From Turicibacter bilis (GTDB lineage: Bacteria > Bacillota_I > Bacilli_A > MOL361 > Turicibacteraceae), in NCBI RefSeq assembly GCF_024499055.1, contig NZ_CP071249.1, forward strand, positions 1,341,001 to 1,405,000: a stretch of DNA of 64,000 nucleotides, read 5' to 3'. Made by a program: the position numbers and the translations under genes. The notes under the pieces are model-generated. The model was not told the DNA's origin and ran no database searches. It was given only the letters and a program-made list of their open reading frames with translations. Positions 54,666-64,000 of the stretch are shown one piece after another (within the stretch, counting starts at the first letter, position 1; the number at the start of each line of letters is the position of its first letter).

Positions 54666-54983
54666 ATGAAAAAGCTATTAGTTTTACTTGGAATTGGAAT
54701 TTTATTATTTTACATTAGTCCTGTTTTTTTCAAAATGATTGGAATAGAGACGTTAGGATTAATGGTGATTGCCTTATTAGTTCTTTATCCACTTTATAGC
54801 TTAGTTGCCGGATTTATAGTACCTAAATGGAGATTAGTTTTTCCCTTATGTATTGGGCTATTATTTATTCCTGCCATCTATCTTTTCTATAATGAATCTG
54901 CATGGGTATATCCTATTCGATATACAATGATTGCCTATCTTGGAGCAGGCCTTTCATATATCAATCGAGTAGGAGATAATTAA
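54666..54983 (+). CDS. Small membrane protein, third gene of the sigma operon
   Basis: 105 residues, three to four hydrophobic helices, MKKLLVLLGIGILLFYISPVF at the start. RBS AAGGAG. 16 nt after the anti-sigma gene, so co-transcribed; possibly part of the signalling complex or a regulated product. A frameshifted paralogue lies at 50943. The stop codon abuts the 3' end of the group II intron on the other strand. Confidence 0.75.
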   Translation: MKKLLVLLGIGILLFYISPVFFKMIGIETLGLMVIALLVLYPLYSLVAGFIVPKWRLVFPLCIGLLFIPAIYLFYNESAWVYPIRYTMIAYLGAGLSYINRVGDN

Positions 54984-55003
54984 TTAATTTAATCATCGTC
55001 CTC

Positions 55004-55042
55004 TCACACCACCGTACGTACGGTTCCGTATACGGCGGTTCT
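55004..55042 (-). ncRNA. Group II intron domain V region
   Basis: Stem-loop GAACCGCCGTATACGG...CCGTACGTACGGTGGT, the catalytic-domain hairpin of bacterial group II introns, close to the intron 3' end as required. Confidence 0.8.
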
Positions 55043-55051
55043 ATTTTATCT

Positions 55052-56329
55052 CTAAATATGAACAGTTTGATAGTGGTCTAGTAGTGATACTAGACCTCTT
55101 CTTTTTAGTCTTTCATTCGTGATGGTTCGACATAAAATAAATGAGCGAGCGACTCTCGCATATCCTTTTCGGGTATTTGCCCATTCCCACGCCTTATCCT
55201 TATCGATTCCCAACCTCATTAAACTTCTATATTTGGTTTGAACCTTCTTCCATTGTTTCCATATACACATTCTTAATCGGAATCGAATATTTTTATCTAG
55301 ATTTCCACATACCGTCCTCATCTTAGCGATTTTAAAATAATTCACCCATCCGATGATTAACTGCTTTAGTTTCTTCAGTCGATAGTCAAAACTCACACTC
55401 CAACTTCGTCGGGTGAGTCTTTTTAATTTCTCTTTCACTCTCATGATCGATATCTGGTGAGGTTTAGCTTTGAACTGATAGGCATTTTTATCCCAAAAGA
55501 AACCGAATCCTAGAAATTTAATTCCACTTGGTCGCTCAACCTTACTTTTTGTCACATTGACTTTAAGACCTAGCGTTTCTTCAAGGTATTTCGTCATGCT
55601 TTTCATCACTCGCTTCGCTGCCTTCTCACTTTTCACTAGAATTAAACAATCATCTGCGTATCGGACAAAATTTAACCCTCTTGCTTCTAGCTCTTGGTCA
55701 AGTTCATTTAACATGATATTGCTCAGTAATGGGGATAGATTGCCTCCTTGTGGGGTTCCAATCACCGATTCTTTATATTCATCATCCATCATGACTCCAC
55801 TGACTAAGAATTTTCGGATGAGTGAAATGACATCTCCGTCCTTAATCGTATTTGATATCAACCTCATTAACTTATCATGGTTGACTTTATCAAAGAACTT
55901 TTCTAAATCGATATCAACAATCCATGTATACCCATCATTCATGAATTCTAGACTTTTAATAATCGCCATTTCTGCACATCGTCCCGGTCTAAATCCATAG
56001 CTGTTTTCATGAAACTTTTCTTCATAGATAGGGGTGAGAACTTGAGCCATCGCTTGTTGAATGAATCGGTCAACCACGGTTGGGACACCTAAATTTCGCA
56101 CACCCCCATCTGCCTTGGGAATCTCGATTCGTTTCACCGGTTTAGGTTGATACGAACGCGTACGAATTTGGTCCTTTATCTCTTCACCATTTTCTTTTAA
56201 ATAGTGTCCCAATTCATTAATCGTCATCCCATCCACTCCTGCCGCACCTTTATTACGCTTAACTTGTAAATAAGCTTGGTTTAGATTATTTGGGTGTAGG
56301 ATTTGTTTTAATAAATTCTCTGTGTTCAT
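55052..56329 (-). CDS. ltrA: Group II intron reverse transcriptase/maturase
   Basis: 425 residues. RT domain with GVDGMTINEL, RIEIPKADGGVRNLGVPTVVDR, YGFRPGR, catalytic NFVRYADDCLIL and KFLGFGF; then the maturase (X) domain (~300-425). No HNH endonuclease domain, as in IIC-type and other En-minus proteins that depend on structured or replicating DNA targets. Splices its own intron and reverse-transcribes it at new sites. Start ATG at 56329 after GGAGGT. Intact. Confidence 0.92.
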   Translation of the reverse strand: MNTENLLKQILHPNNLNQAYLQVKRNKGAAGVDGMTINELGHYLKENGEEIKDQIRTRSYQPKPVKRIEIPKADGGVRNLGVPTVVDRFIQQAMAQVLTPIYEEKFHENSYGFRPGRCAEMAIIKSLEFMNDGYTWIVDIDLEKFFDKVNHDKLMRLISNTIKDGDVISLIRKFLVSGVMMDDEYKESVIGTPQGGNLSPLLSNIMLNELDQELEARGLNFVRYADDCLILVKSEKAAKRVMKSMTKYLEETLGLKVNVTKSKVERPSGIKFLGFGFFWDKNAYQFKAKPHQISIMRVKEKLKRLTRRSWSVSFDYRLKKLKQLIIGWVNYFKIAKMRTVCGNLDKNIRFRLRMCIWKQWKKVQTKYRSLMRLGIDKDKAWEWANTRKGYARVARSFILCRTITNERLKRRGLVSLLDHYQTVHI

Positions 56330-56845
56330 ATTTGTTACCTCCATGAGTTTCGTAACCTTCCATCCATCGTATCTATTTTTTTTTTAGATATGTGTCTTAT
56401 CACCTAATGGTTAATTAGGAAGGTGCAAGTATCATTTCTTTAACGGATAAAATAGTTCGGTCCTTCGCTCCTTTTAGTTTTCACTAACTCTCTTCACTAC
56501 TACGACCTCGGCTGACTTCTTATATTCCATGTTTACCTCACGGTCAACCTTTGGGATAGAATATAAGACCTCCCCGGGTAAGGTGTATTATCTTCCCTTC
56601 CATCTATCTGCCACATTTACAACATACATTTTTTTTCTGTGTAGCTATTGGACTTTAACTTGTTATGCAGTCTTATCCTTGTATCCTGCCTGATGTGATT
56701 CCTGTTCGTCAGACCAGAAGTTTGCCCACGGACTTCCTTCAGATTCCTCCTCGCAGAGGACACCCTTGTCTTAGGCTATGTACTTTCCGCTACTTGGTCG
56801 TACTCGGGACTTTAACCCGTTAGATAATACCCATGCCGGGCGCAC

Positions 56846-56890
56846 AAAAAAAAAGAGGAAGCGTTCAGTCATAACGCTTCCTCTTTTTCG
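56846..56890 (-). terminator. Terminator used as group II intron insertion site
   Basis: Minus strand AAAGAGGAAGCGTT-ATGACTG-AACGCTTCCTC, then T9, then the intron's GTGCG. It terminates the 56927-61219 gene. Confidence 0.92.
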
Positions 56891-56926
56891 TTATCATTTA
56901 TGTCATTCCGTATTGAGGCTAGCCTT

Positions 56927-59900
56927 CTAGGTTGTGACTAACCCTTTTATTTCATTGGGTTCTTGTTTAGATTTAGCTTTAACCTTGATTTCTGTTTCAA
57001 CAGGCATGTTTTCAAAGGCCGTTGAAATCATCAGCTTAATTCGATTGAGTTGGTTGACTTCACTAGCTCCTGGATCGTAATCAACGGCAACGATATTAGT
57101 GCCTGGATAAGCTCTCTTAAGCTCTTTAATGATTCCTTTTCCAGTGACGTGATTTGGTAAACAAGCAAAGGGTTGCATGCAAATAATATTTTTAACATTC
57201 ATTTCGATGAGTTCAACCATTTCCCCGGTTAATAACCAACCTTCCCCTGTCCGATGTCCTAATGAGACAAATTGCTCAGCTCCTTTAGCTACATGATGAA
57301 TCGTTTTAGGTGCTGTGAAGCGGGAGCTTTTTTCTAATGCCTCTTTCATTGGTTTACGATACCACTCAATCACTTGGATTAATGATTCTCCAATAATTTT
57401 TGACACTTTACTACCAAGCAGCAATTGCTGATCACTATGATAAGCACAGTATAATAAGAAATCAACCAGTCCTGGTACAACAGCTTCCGCCCCTTCAGAT
57501 TCAACAACACTCACTACATTATTATTCGCTGTTGGATGGAATTTAACAAGAATTTCACCAACCAGTCCAACCCGTGGTTTTCTCGTATTAAAAATCGGTA
57601 AGTCTTCAAAATCTTTCACAATTTTTTTCACATTGCTTCTAAATGTTCGATGACTTGCCTTTTTAAGAGCATGTTTACACGTTTGCTCCCATTTCTCATA
57701 AAGAGCATTGGCTGAGCCTTCCTCTACTTCATAAGGTCGTGTTCGATAGAGGACGGTCATCAATAAATCGCCATACATGAGAGCTTGCATCGCACGATTT
57801 AAAAGAGAATATGAAATCGTAAATCCTTCATTTTTTTCAAAGCCTTGCGCACTTAATGAGATGACAGGAACTTGTTCTAAACCTGAATCTTGTAAGGCTT
57901 TTCTTAAAAAACCGATGTAATTTGTAGCACGACACCCTCCACCTGTCTGGGTAATGAGAAGTGCTGTTTTATTCACATCATAATGCCCTGATTTTAAGGC
58001 ACTCATCATTTGTCCTACCACTAAAATGGCTGGATAGCACGCATCGTTATTTACATACTTCAACCCTTCATCAACAGCCCCATGATCGAGTGAAGGTAGC
58101 ACCTCAATCTGATATCCCGAATAGCGGAACGCTTCTTGTAACATTCCAAAATGAATGGGTGACATCTGAGGGGCTAAAATCGTATAGGACTGTTTCATTT
58201 CTTTGGTGAATTCAACTGGACGATAAATATTATCAACAAGATGACGTTCAAAATGATTTTTCTCACGTTCTAACATCGTTGCTTTTAATGAGCGTAATCG
58301 AATACGAGCCGCTCCTAAATTACTTCCTTCATCAATCTTTAACGTCGTATAAATTTTGGAATGACGTGCTAAAATATCGTGAACTTGATCAGTGGTCACT
58401 GCATCAAGTCCACAACCAAATGAATTGAGTTGAACAAGTTCTAAGTCGTCTTGAAAAGCAACAAAGCTTGCTGCTTGATATAACCTTGTATGGTAGACCC
58501 ATTGGTCAACGACACGAAGTGGTCGTTCGACCTCTCCTAAATGAGCAATCGAATCTTCAGTAAATACCACCATCCCTAAGGAGTTAATCATTTCAGGAAT
58601 CCCGTGATTAATATGAGGGTCGATATGATAAGGGCGTCCTGCTAAAACAATTCCTTTTAAGTGATGCTCACGCATATATAAAAGTGTCTGTTCGCCATTT
58701 TGACGAATATCTTCTTTAAACCGCTCTAATTCTTTCCAAGCTTGATCGACACTATCATAAAGTTCCGTCCATGAAATATCTAAGTCTTCAAAAATCTCAT
58801 AAAGACGTTTTGCTAATTTATCTTTTTGATCAAATGGTAAGAATGGATGATAATAAGGAATCTCTTTTTCTCTCAACTCATCAACATTATTTTTAATAAC
58901 TTCTGGGTAAGAAATAACAATCGGACAGTTATAATGATTATTTGCCTTTGAATCTTCTTTTTTCGAATAAGTCAATGAGGGATAAAAAATAAAATCGACG
59001 TTCTTTTCAATAAGATTCATGATATGACCATGAACAAGTTTTCCAGGATAACACACTGATTCTGATGGAATGGTTTCAATTCCTTTTTCGTAAATTGCCT
59101 TGGATGATGAATCTGAAAGAACAACACTAAAACCCAGACGGGTAAAGAACGTTGCCCAAAATGGATAGTTTTCATACATATTTAACACACGTGGAATGCC
59201 GACCGTTCCGCGTGGGGCTTCTTCTAATTCTTTTGTTTTATAGTTAAATAATCGGTTATATTTATAACGAACTAAGTTAGGTAAGGCATTGTCATCATTT
59301 GATTTTCCCGCTCCACGTTCACAACGATTTCCTGAAATAAATCGTTCCCCACTTGAAAATTTATTAATGGTCAACAAGCAATGATTACTACAAAGCCCAC
59401 AGCGAGTACTTCGCGTCTTAATGTCAAAGCTTTCTAGTGCTTTTTCATCCAGAAGGGTTGAAGCCTCTCCTGCTACATACCGTTCTTTCGCAATTAAAGC
59501 CGCTCCAAAAGCCCCCATAATTCCTGAAATATCGGGACGGATGGCTTCGCGTCCTGATAATAATTCAAATGCTCGTAAAACCGCATCGTTATAAAAGGTT
59601 CCCCCTTGAACGACAATTTTATCGCCTAACTCCTCCGGATTACGAAGTTTAATCACTTTAAATAAAGCATTTTTAATGACTGAATAGGAAAGCCCTGCCG
59701 AGATATCTCCCACTTCAGCTCCTTCTTTTTGTGCTTGTTTCACACGAGAATTCATAAAGACGGTACAACGAGATCCTAAATCGACCGGACGTTTTGATTT
59801 AATGGCTGTCTTAGCAAATTCGGAAATGTTAAGGTTCATCGACGTCGCAAATGTATCTAGAAACGATCCACATCCAGAAGAGCAAGCTTCGTTTAAAAGA

Positions 59901-61219
59901 ATACTTTCAATATTCCCCTCTTTAATTTTAAGACATTTCATGTCTTGTCCACCAATATCTAAAATCGTATCCACACCTGGACAGAAATAATCAGCTGCTT
60001 TATAGTGAGCGACCGTTTCAATTTCACCAATATCGACTTTTAAAGCTGCCTTAAGTAGGGCTTCTCCATAACCTGTCACACTTGAATTTACAATTTTAGC
60101 ACCTTTAGGAAGTCGTTGATAAAGTTCTTTTAAAACAGCAATGCTAGATTGAAGTGGACTTCCTTGATTACTTCCATAATGAGTAAACAATAACTCTCCC
60201 GCTTCATTAATTAGCGCTACTTTCGTAGTGGTTGATCCTGCATCGATTCCTAAAAAACAGTTTCCCTCATATGTATCTAACTCACAACGCCCAACCCGCG
60301 AATCTTGATGACGACTCTTAAAAGACTCGTACGCTTCTTCTGTTTCAAATAAAGGTTGCAAACGAGCAGACTCTTCTGTTTCAGCTGATTTAACATGTTT
60401 CAAACGATGAATTAACTCGGAAAAAGTGATTGATTGTTCATCTATACTTGATAGTGCGGCTCCTAATGCCACATAAAGCTGTGAATTTTTTGGAAAGATC
60501 ACTTGAGATTCATCTAATTCAAGCGTCTCAATAAATCGCTGTCGTAATTCTGATAAGAAATATAACGGTCCTCCTAAAAAGGCAACATTTCCTTTGATTG
60601 GACGTCCACAAGCTAAGCCACTAATCGTTTGAATGACTACCGCTTGTAGCACCGAAACTGCAATATCCTCCTTAGCCACCCCTTCATTTAAAAGAGGTTG
60701 CACGTCCGTTTTTGCAAAGACACCACATCGTGCTGCAATCGGATAGATCACTTGATAATGTTTAGCTAATTCATTCAATCCAAGTGCATCCACTTGTAAT
60801 AAAGATGCCATTTGATCAATAAAAGCACCTGTTCCTCCCGCACAGGTTCCATTCATTCGTTGCTCAATTCCATCTTTAAAATAGGTGATTTTTGCATCTT
60901 CTCCCCCAAGTTCAATCGCGACATCAACTTCTGGATAATAAAGCTTTGTTACTTTCGTTGCAGCTACCACTTCTTGAATAAAAGAAACATCGATATATTT
61001 AGCTAATGCCATCCCACCTGAACCTGTGATCATCACTGTTATGTCATGGGATTTCATGACTTTTTCCGCCTGTTCTAATATTTGTGTGAGTGTTTTTAAG
61101 ATATCTGCAAAATGCCGTTGATAATCACTAAATAATACCTTTTGGTTTGTATCTAAAACAATCACCTTAACTGTTGTTGAGCCAATATCAATTCCAACAT
61201 GAAGTAGAGTTTTACTCAT
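56927..61219 (-). CDS. 2-hydroxyacyl-CoA dehydratase activase-related protein (fused ASKHA-DUF2229-HgdD type)
   Basis: 1430 residues. Two BcrAD/BadFG-type ASKHA ATPase domains: residues 1-265 ([30 protein letters not shown]) and ~320-590 ([26 protein letters not shown]). The bridging Cys in GTCAGG/CSSGCGS suggest an inter-subunit [4Fe-4S] cluster. A Cys-rich segment (CGLCSNHC) near 605, a DUF2229 region (~650-1000) and an HgdB/D-like C-terminal region (~1000-1400) follow. Activators inject a high-potential electron into dehydratases, but for this fused type the substrate is unknown. Alone in its transcript; the leader holds a modular repeat (61256-61390). Confidence 0.9.
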   Translation of the reverse strand: MSKTLLHVGIDIGSTTVKVIVLDTNQKVLFSDYQRHFADILKTLTQILEQAEKVMKSHDITVMITGSGGMALAKYIDVSFIQEVVAATKVTKLYYPEVDVAIELGGEDAKITYFKDGIEQRMNGTCAGGTGAFIDQMASLLQVDALGLNELAKHYQVIYPIAARCGVFAKTDVQPLLNEGVAKEDIAVSVLQAVVIQTISGLACGRPIKGNVAFLGGPLYFLSELRQRFIETLELDESQVIFPKNSQLYVALGAALSSIDEQSITFSELIHRLKHVKSAETEESARLQPLFETEEAYESFKSRHQDSRVGRCELDTYEGNCFLGIDAGSTTTKVALINEAGELLFTHYGSNQGSPLQSSIAVLKELYQRLPKGAKIVNSSVTGYGEALLKAALKVDIGEIETVAHYKAADYFCPGVDTILDIGGQDMKCLKIKEGNIESILLNEACSSGCGSFLDTFATSMNLNISEFAKTAIKSKRPVDLGSRCTVFMNSRVKQAQKEGAEVGDISAGLSYSVIKNALFKVIKLRNPEELGDKIVVQGGTFYNDAVLRAFELLSGREAIRPDISGIMGAFGAALIAKERYVAGEASTLLDEKALESFDIKTRSTRCGLCSNHCLLTINKFSSGERFISGNRCERGAGKSNDDNALPNLVRYKYNRLFNYKTKELEEAPRGTVGIPRVLNMYENYPFWATFFTRLGFSVVLSDSSSKAIYEKGIETIPSESVCYPGKLVHGHIMNLIEKNVDFIFYPSLTYSKKEDSKANNHYNCPIVISYPEVIKNNVDELREKEIPYYHPFLPFDQKDKLAKRLYEIFEDLDISWTELYDSVDQAWKELERFKEDIRQNGEQTLLYMREHHLKGIVLAGRPYHIDPHINHGIPEMINSLGMVVFTEDSIAHLGEVERPLRVVDQWVYHTRLYQAASFVAFQDDLELVQLNSFGCGLDAVTTDQVHDILARHSKIYTTLKIDEGSNLGAARIRLRSLKATMLEREKNHFERHLVDNIYRPVEFTKEMKQSYTILAPQMSPIHFGMLQEAFRYSGYQIEVLPSLDHGAVDEGLKYVNNDACYPAILVVGQMMSALKSGHYDVNKTALLITQTGGGCRATNYIGFLRKALQDSGLEQVPVISLSAQGFEKNEGFTISYSLLNRAMQALMYGDLLMTVLYRTRPYEVEEGSANALYEKWEQTCKHALKKASHRTFRSNVKKIVKDFEDLPIFNTRKPRVGLVGEILVKFHPTANNNVVSVVESEGAEAVVPGLVDFLLYCAYHSDQQLLLGSKVSKIIGESLIQVIEWYRKPMKEALEKSSRFTAPKTIHHVAKGAEQFVSLGHRTGEGWLLTGEMVELIEMNVKNIICMQPFACLPNHVTGKGIIKELKRAYPGTNIVAVDYDPGASEVNQLNRIKLMISTAFENMPVETEIKVKAKSKQEPNEIKGLVTT

Positions 61220-61255
61220 CCTGTTCGCAGTCTGTCTGCTTCTCCCCCTTCTTTA

Positions 61256-61390
61256 TATATAAGTCCAGATAAGTTTTTTACATCGTAAAAACTTTTAGCT
61301 GGACTATAGTCTGCCTTGCACGGCATAACCATCTCATATTTCGGTTGCTGTATTAAATGTAGAAAACATTTCTGTTTGTATATAGAAACT
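61256..61390 (-). repeat. Modular hairpin repeat element, empty (no modules)
   Basis: On the minus strand: left end TTTCTATATACAAACAGAAATG, then GCCGTGCAAGGCAGACTATAGTCCAG, a hairpin CTAAAAGTTTTTACGATG/AAAAAACTTAT, and right end CTGGACTTATATA. The GCC-GTGCAA-GGC hairpin corresponds exactly to the place filled by four modules in the 46.2-kb copy. It ends 37 bp upstream of the activase gene start, so it is probably in its 5' untranslated region. Confidence 0.85.
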
Positions 61391-61646
61391 AAACTGCATT
61401 TTATCATTTCCCATCGATCTTAATTTTTCTTCCTACCCTTCAGTATATTTCTGACGATTCCCATTATAGAAGTATTATATGAGAGACCCTTAGTATAATA
61501 AGACTTGGCTTTCATTTTTTCTTCAAAATTTCATGATTTAATCAATATGAAGAGTTAACTAAAATTATCTTCCAAAATAAAATTACCTTTTGACTCTATA
61601 TAAAAACTTATGGATGAGGAGATCTCAAAATCATTAAAAAACAAAA

Positions 61647-61687
61647 AGCATGATTGTGACATAATGTACAATCATGCTTTTTCATTT
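61647..61687 (-). terminator. Terminator after tpx
   Basis: AAAAAGCATGATTGT...ACAATCATGCTTTTT, a long stem with T tracts, just after the tpx stop. Confidence 0.85.
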
Positions 61688-62173
61688 TTATTTTAGAGCA
61701 TTTAAAACAGCTTCGTAATCTGGTTCTTGTGAAACTTCTTTACAATATTCCACATATGTTACTGTATTATGTTCATCAACAACAAACACAGCACGTGCTA
61801 ATAAACCTAACTCTTTAATATACGTTCCGAATTTCGCTCCAAAATCATGATCTTTATAGTCCGATAAGGTTTGAACATTTTCTATCCCTGCTGCTCCACA
61901 CCAACGTGCCTGAGCAAATGGTAAGTCCATTGAAATGGTATAAACCTTTACCCCTTCTAAATTTGCTGCTTCTTGATTAAAACGACGAACTTCTGTATCA
62001 CAAACATCTGTATCAATGGAAGGAACACTAACATAAACTTTTTTCCCTGTGAATAAATCCGATGAAATAGGTTTTAAATGATTATCGATAGCCGTGAAAG
62101 TTGGGGCTGGATTTCCAGCTTTAATCACAGTTCCTTCTAATGTCACAGGATTGCCTTTAAAAGTTACTTGCAT
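61688..62173 (-). CDS. tpx: Thiol peroxidase
   Basis: 161 residues, atypical 2-Cys peroxiredoxin of the Tpx type. FKGNPVTLEG at the start, peroxidatic Cys in VPSIDTDVCDTEVRRFN (Cys ~58), resolving Cys in ARWCGAAG (Cys ~92), and GLLARAVFVVDEHN. Reduces H2O2 and organic peroxides with thioredoxin in the cytoplasm. 12 nt downstream of gapN, so in one operon. Confidence 0.95.
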   Translation of the reverse strand: MQVTFKGNPVTLEGTVIKAGNPAPTFTAIDNHLKPISSDLFTGKKVYVSVPSIDTDVCDTEVRRFNQEAANLEGVKVYTISMDLPFAQARWCGAAGIENVQTLSDYKDHDFGAKFGTYIKELGLLARAVFVVDEHNTVTYVEYCKEVSQEPDYEAVLNALK

Positions 62174-62185
62174 AATAAATCTCCT

Positions 62186-63637
62186 TTATTTTTCATTAAT
62201 ATTTAAAATAATGACCTTTTCTCGTGTCATGGATTCAATACTGCGGCGAACCCCTTGAATTCCAAGCCCTGATTTTTTAATCCCGATGAATGGTAAATGA
62301 TCAGGCCCACGCTCCGTACGACCATTAATTTGAATTGAACCCGTCTCAAGTTTTCGTGCAATCGTTAAAGCTTTATCAAGATTTTGTGTAAATACACTAG
62401 CTTGTAATCCATATTCAGAGGCATTCGCAATTTCAATCGCTTCTTCTTGAGAGTCCACTCGAATAATTGGTAAGACTGGACCGAAAGGTTCTTCCCATGC
62501 AATGCGCATCTCTTTCGTCACATGATCGAGTAATGTTGGATAGATTAAATTTTCTTCTCGTTTATTTCCTAGTACTAAGGTTGCTCCTTTTTCTAGTGCA
62601 TCATCAATGAGCCCTTGTACAAAGTCGGCAGATTGTTCATCAATTAATGGCACAATCGTGGCGTTATCTTCAGGTGAGCCAACGGATAACTTTTCGACTT
62701 CTGATTGAATAAGCGATACTAATTCATCTGCTACCGAACGGTGAACTAACACACGTTTAATCGCTGTACAGCGCTGACCTGAATACGAGTAGGCTCCTGA
62801 AACAATTTGTTTGGCAGCAAGTTCTAAATTAGCATCTTCACAAATGATGGCCGGATCTTTTCCACCGAGCTCCATGACAAGCGGAATCATCTTCGCTTTT
62901 TGTGCGATACGTTCTCCTGTACTCGTTCCTCCTGTAAAGGTTACTAAAGCAATATCATCATGTTCAATGAGATAATCTCCAATCACAGAGCCTTTTCCTG
63001 TTACTAAATTTAAAACACCCGCAGGAAGATTTGTTTTCGCTAAAGCCTCAATCATTTTTGTTCCACTAATAGAACCTTGTGTTGCCGGTTTAAAAATGAC
63101 TGTATTCCCTGTAATAAGCGCCGGTGCTAATTTGGCGGCAGCAAGATTCACAGGATAGTTAAAAGGCGAAATCGCAAGAACAACTCCGAGTGGAACACGC
63201 TCAATGACAGCAAGTTTGGAACGACTGCCACCAGGGAAATGTTCACCATTTAAACTTTCTCCACTTAAGTGAATCGCCTCTTCCACTGTATAATGAATTA
63301 AATCGGCTGTTCTTTCTACCTCTTTAATCGCATCTTGATAAGCTTTCCCAACTTCTTTCATCATGATGGTTGCCAATTCTTCTTTCATTTTCAATAACTC
63401 ATCTGCCCACGCATGTAAATAATGAGCTCGATCATAAATACTCATTAAGCTCCAATCAGGTTGAGCTGCTTTAGCACTCTGAATACATTGATTTACTTCA
63501 TCCTGCGTTAAAGCTTGTACTGAACCAATGGATGTTTTTAAGTAAGGGGATACAATAGCAATGGTTTCACCGGACTCACTGCTTTTCCACTGACCTTGAC
63601 TGTAATATTGATAAACTGTCTGCACCGTTTTACTCAC
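62186..63637 (-). CDS. gapN: NADP-dependent glyceraldehyde-3-phosphate dehydrogenase (non-phosphorylating)
   Basis: 483-residue aldehyde dehydrogenase superfamily enzyme. NYPVNLAAAKLAPALITGNTV, FTGGTSTGERIAQ, general base in MELGGKDPAII, catalytic Cys in YSGQRCTAIKRVL, and the GapN-typical C-terminal INGRTERGPDHLPFIGIKKSGLG. Oxidises GAP directly to 3-phosphoglycerate with NADP+, supplying NADPH; coupling with tpx suggests peroxide-stress reducing power. First gene of a two-gene operon. Confidence 0.93.
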   Translation of the reverse strand: MSKTVQTVYQYYSQGQWKSSESGETIAIVSPYLKTSIGSVQALTQDEVNQCIQSAKAAQPDWSLMSIYDRAHYLHAWADELLKMKEELATIMMKEVGKAYQDAIKEVERTADLIHYTVEEAIHLSGESLNGEHFPGGSRSKLAVIERVPLGVVLAISPFNYPVNLAAAKLAPALITGNTVIFKPATQGSISGTKMIEALAKTNLPAGVLNLVTGKGSVIGDYLIEHDDIALVTFTGGTSTGERIAQKAKMIPLVMELGGKDPAIICEDANLELAAKQIVSGAYSYSGQRCTAIKRVLVHRSVADELVSLIQSEVEKLSVGSPEDNATIVPLIDEQSADFVQGLIDDALEKGATLVLGNKREENLIYPTLLDHVTKEMRIAWEEPFGPVLPIIRVDSQEEAIEIANASEYGLQASVFTQNLDKALTIARKLETGSIQINGRTERGPDHLPFIGIKKSGLGIQGVRRSIESMTREKVIILNINEK

Positions 63638-63787
63638 CTTCCTTATCTTTAGTAGATATCGACCGATATCTCTTCTTTAGTGTTTCTAAATTATCTATTA
63701 TTATTTCCCTTCTTAATAGGTACTGTTTCCCAGCTTTTGTATAGATTAATAAGAGATAGACTATTATGAGTTTGGAGGAGGAGCAAC

Positions 63788-64000
63788 ATGATGAGTAAAA
63801 AACATCTCGGCCAGTTATTTTATGAGCTTTTTTGGATTTTTTTCATCGGATGTTTTTTAGGTGTTGTAATCGAAAGTATATGGTGTGTCTTAACTCGTGG
63901 TTATTATGAAAGTCGTAGCGGACTCATTTATGGACCCTTTAATCTCATCTATGGGTTTGGGGCTTTACTTATGACGATTGGCTTAAATCCTTTACAGCAT
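63788..64000 (+). CDS. CmpB-like membrane protein, partial (second copy)
   Basis: 71 residues to the right window edge. LFWIFFIGCFLGVVIESIWCVLTRGYYESRSGLIYGPFNLIYGFGALLM matches the family motif of the 45199 protein (ExxxC...R/GxxYGPFxxxYG). Two ATGs stand side by side (63788 and 63791) after GGAGGAGG. Divergent from gapN. Confidence 0.85.
   Translation, partial: MMSKKHLGQLFYELFWIFFIGCFLGVVIESIWCVLTRGYYESRSGLIYGPFNLIYGFGALLMTIGLNPLQH

Larger units (their letters stand above)
54986..56845 (-). mobile_element. Group II intron inserted after a transcription terminator
   Basis: The 5' end GTGCGCCCGGCATGGGT (56845 leftwards) is a standard group II start. Near the 3' end, minus-strand CCGTATACGG...CCGTACGTACGG with GGTGGTGTGAGAGG is domain V, followed by a short domain VI. 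The reverse transcriptase gene lies in domain IV. The first intron base directly follows nine T of the terminator of the 56927-61219 gene. Insertion after terminators is the hallmark of group IIC introns, though the RT alone does not prove that class. The 3' boundary is approximate (within ~10 nt). Confidence 0.85.

Noticed and set aside
55141-56000. Plus-strand frames of 61 and 147 codons
   Set aside because: Shadows antisense to the group II reverse transcriptase.

Overview
The window is AT-rich, low-GC Firmicute DNA with AAGGAGG-type ribosome binding sites. It carries strictly anaerobic functions (class III ribonucleotide reductase, a 2-hydroxyacyl-CoA dehydratase activator-type protein) together with GapN, GH25 and glucosaminidase wall enzymes, KtrB/TrkH transporters and Wzm/Wzt polysaccharide export. 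An anaerobic gut Firmicute of the Turicibacter/Erysipelotrichia kind fits best. That assignment is inference; the window contains no rRNA or other taxonomic marker.

Layout. 1-4484 (minus strand): a cell-surface polysaccharide operon in the order Wzm permease, Wzt ATPase, methyltransferase, family 2 glycosyltransferase (runs off the left edge). 4765-7565: an IS graveyard, with an intact ISL3-family element nested in an older ISL3 relic (8-bp target duplication), then an IS66 tnpA/tnpB relic. 7741-11628: a giant secreted glucosaminidase with six 321-bp repeats. 12672-14036: a complete IS701/IS4-like element. 14695-18282: DedA protein plus P-type cation ATPase behind a yybP-ykoY-like (Mn2+) leader. 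18510-27658: DUF6933-like protein, TPR proteins (one with a degenerate GGDEF domain), a general-stress SDR, a GH25-LysM lysozyme with a G8 tract in its signal peptide, a GNAT, a 31-residue membrane peptide and an acyltransferase.

27738-33085 is a dNTP-supply cluster (nrdD, nrdG, dut). Both nrdD and dut are split by self-splicing-type introns at active-site codons. The nrdD intron is an ORF-less 336-nt group I intron whose P1 and P7 helices can be read directly. The dut intron is 1544 nt and encodes a LAGLIDADG endonuclease with three N-terminal HTH-like repeats. 33318-37792: a YeeE/YedE-type sulfur transporter pair, a Crp/Fnr regulator and znuACB with a palindromic operator. 38836-40462: a complete IS66 element inserted exactly at the stop codon of a 6-phospho-beta-glucosidase gene. 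42008-46158: RpiR regulator, cardiolipin synthase, a DNA glycosylase, a CmpB-like membrane protein and a small protein. 46936-50224: two TrkH/KtrB paralogues; the upstream one has a second yybP-ykoY-like leader. 50508-54983: PTS IIB, decayed surface-protein fragments, tandem terminator-coupled leader elements, and an ECF sigma/anti-sigma operon with a frameshifted paralogue fragment. 54986-56845: a group II intron sitting immediately after the terminator of the 1430-residue activator gene (56927-61219). The window ends with tpx, gapN and the start of a second CmpB-like gene.

The most unusual feature is a dispersed family of modular intergenic repeats (37885-38283, 46184-46508, 48280-48850, 52338-52663, 61256-61390, relic at 7011-7047). 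They have BOX-element-like architecture: fixed ends forming an inverted repeat around zero to four ~45-50-nt hairpin modules. The module arms differ in sequence but keep their pairing, and an unpaired ATCCTCC-like segment is conserved.
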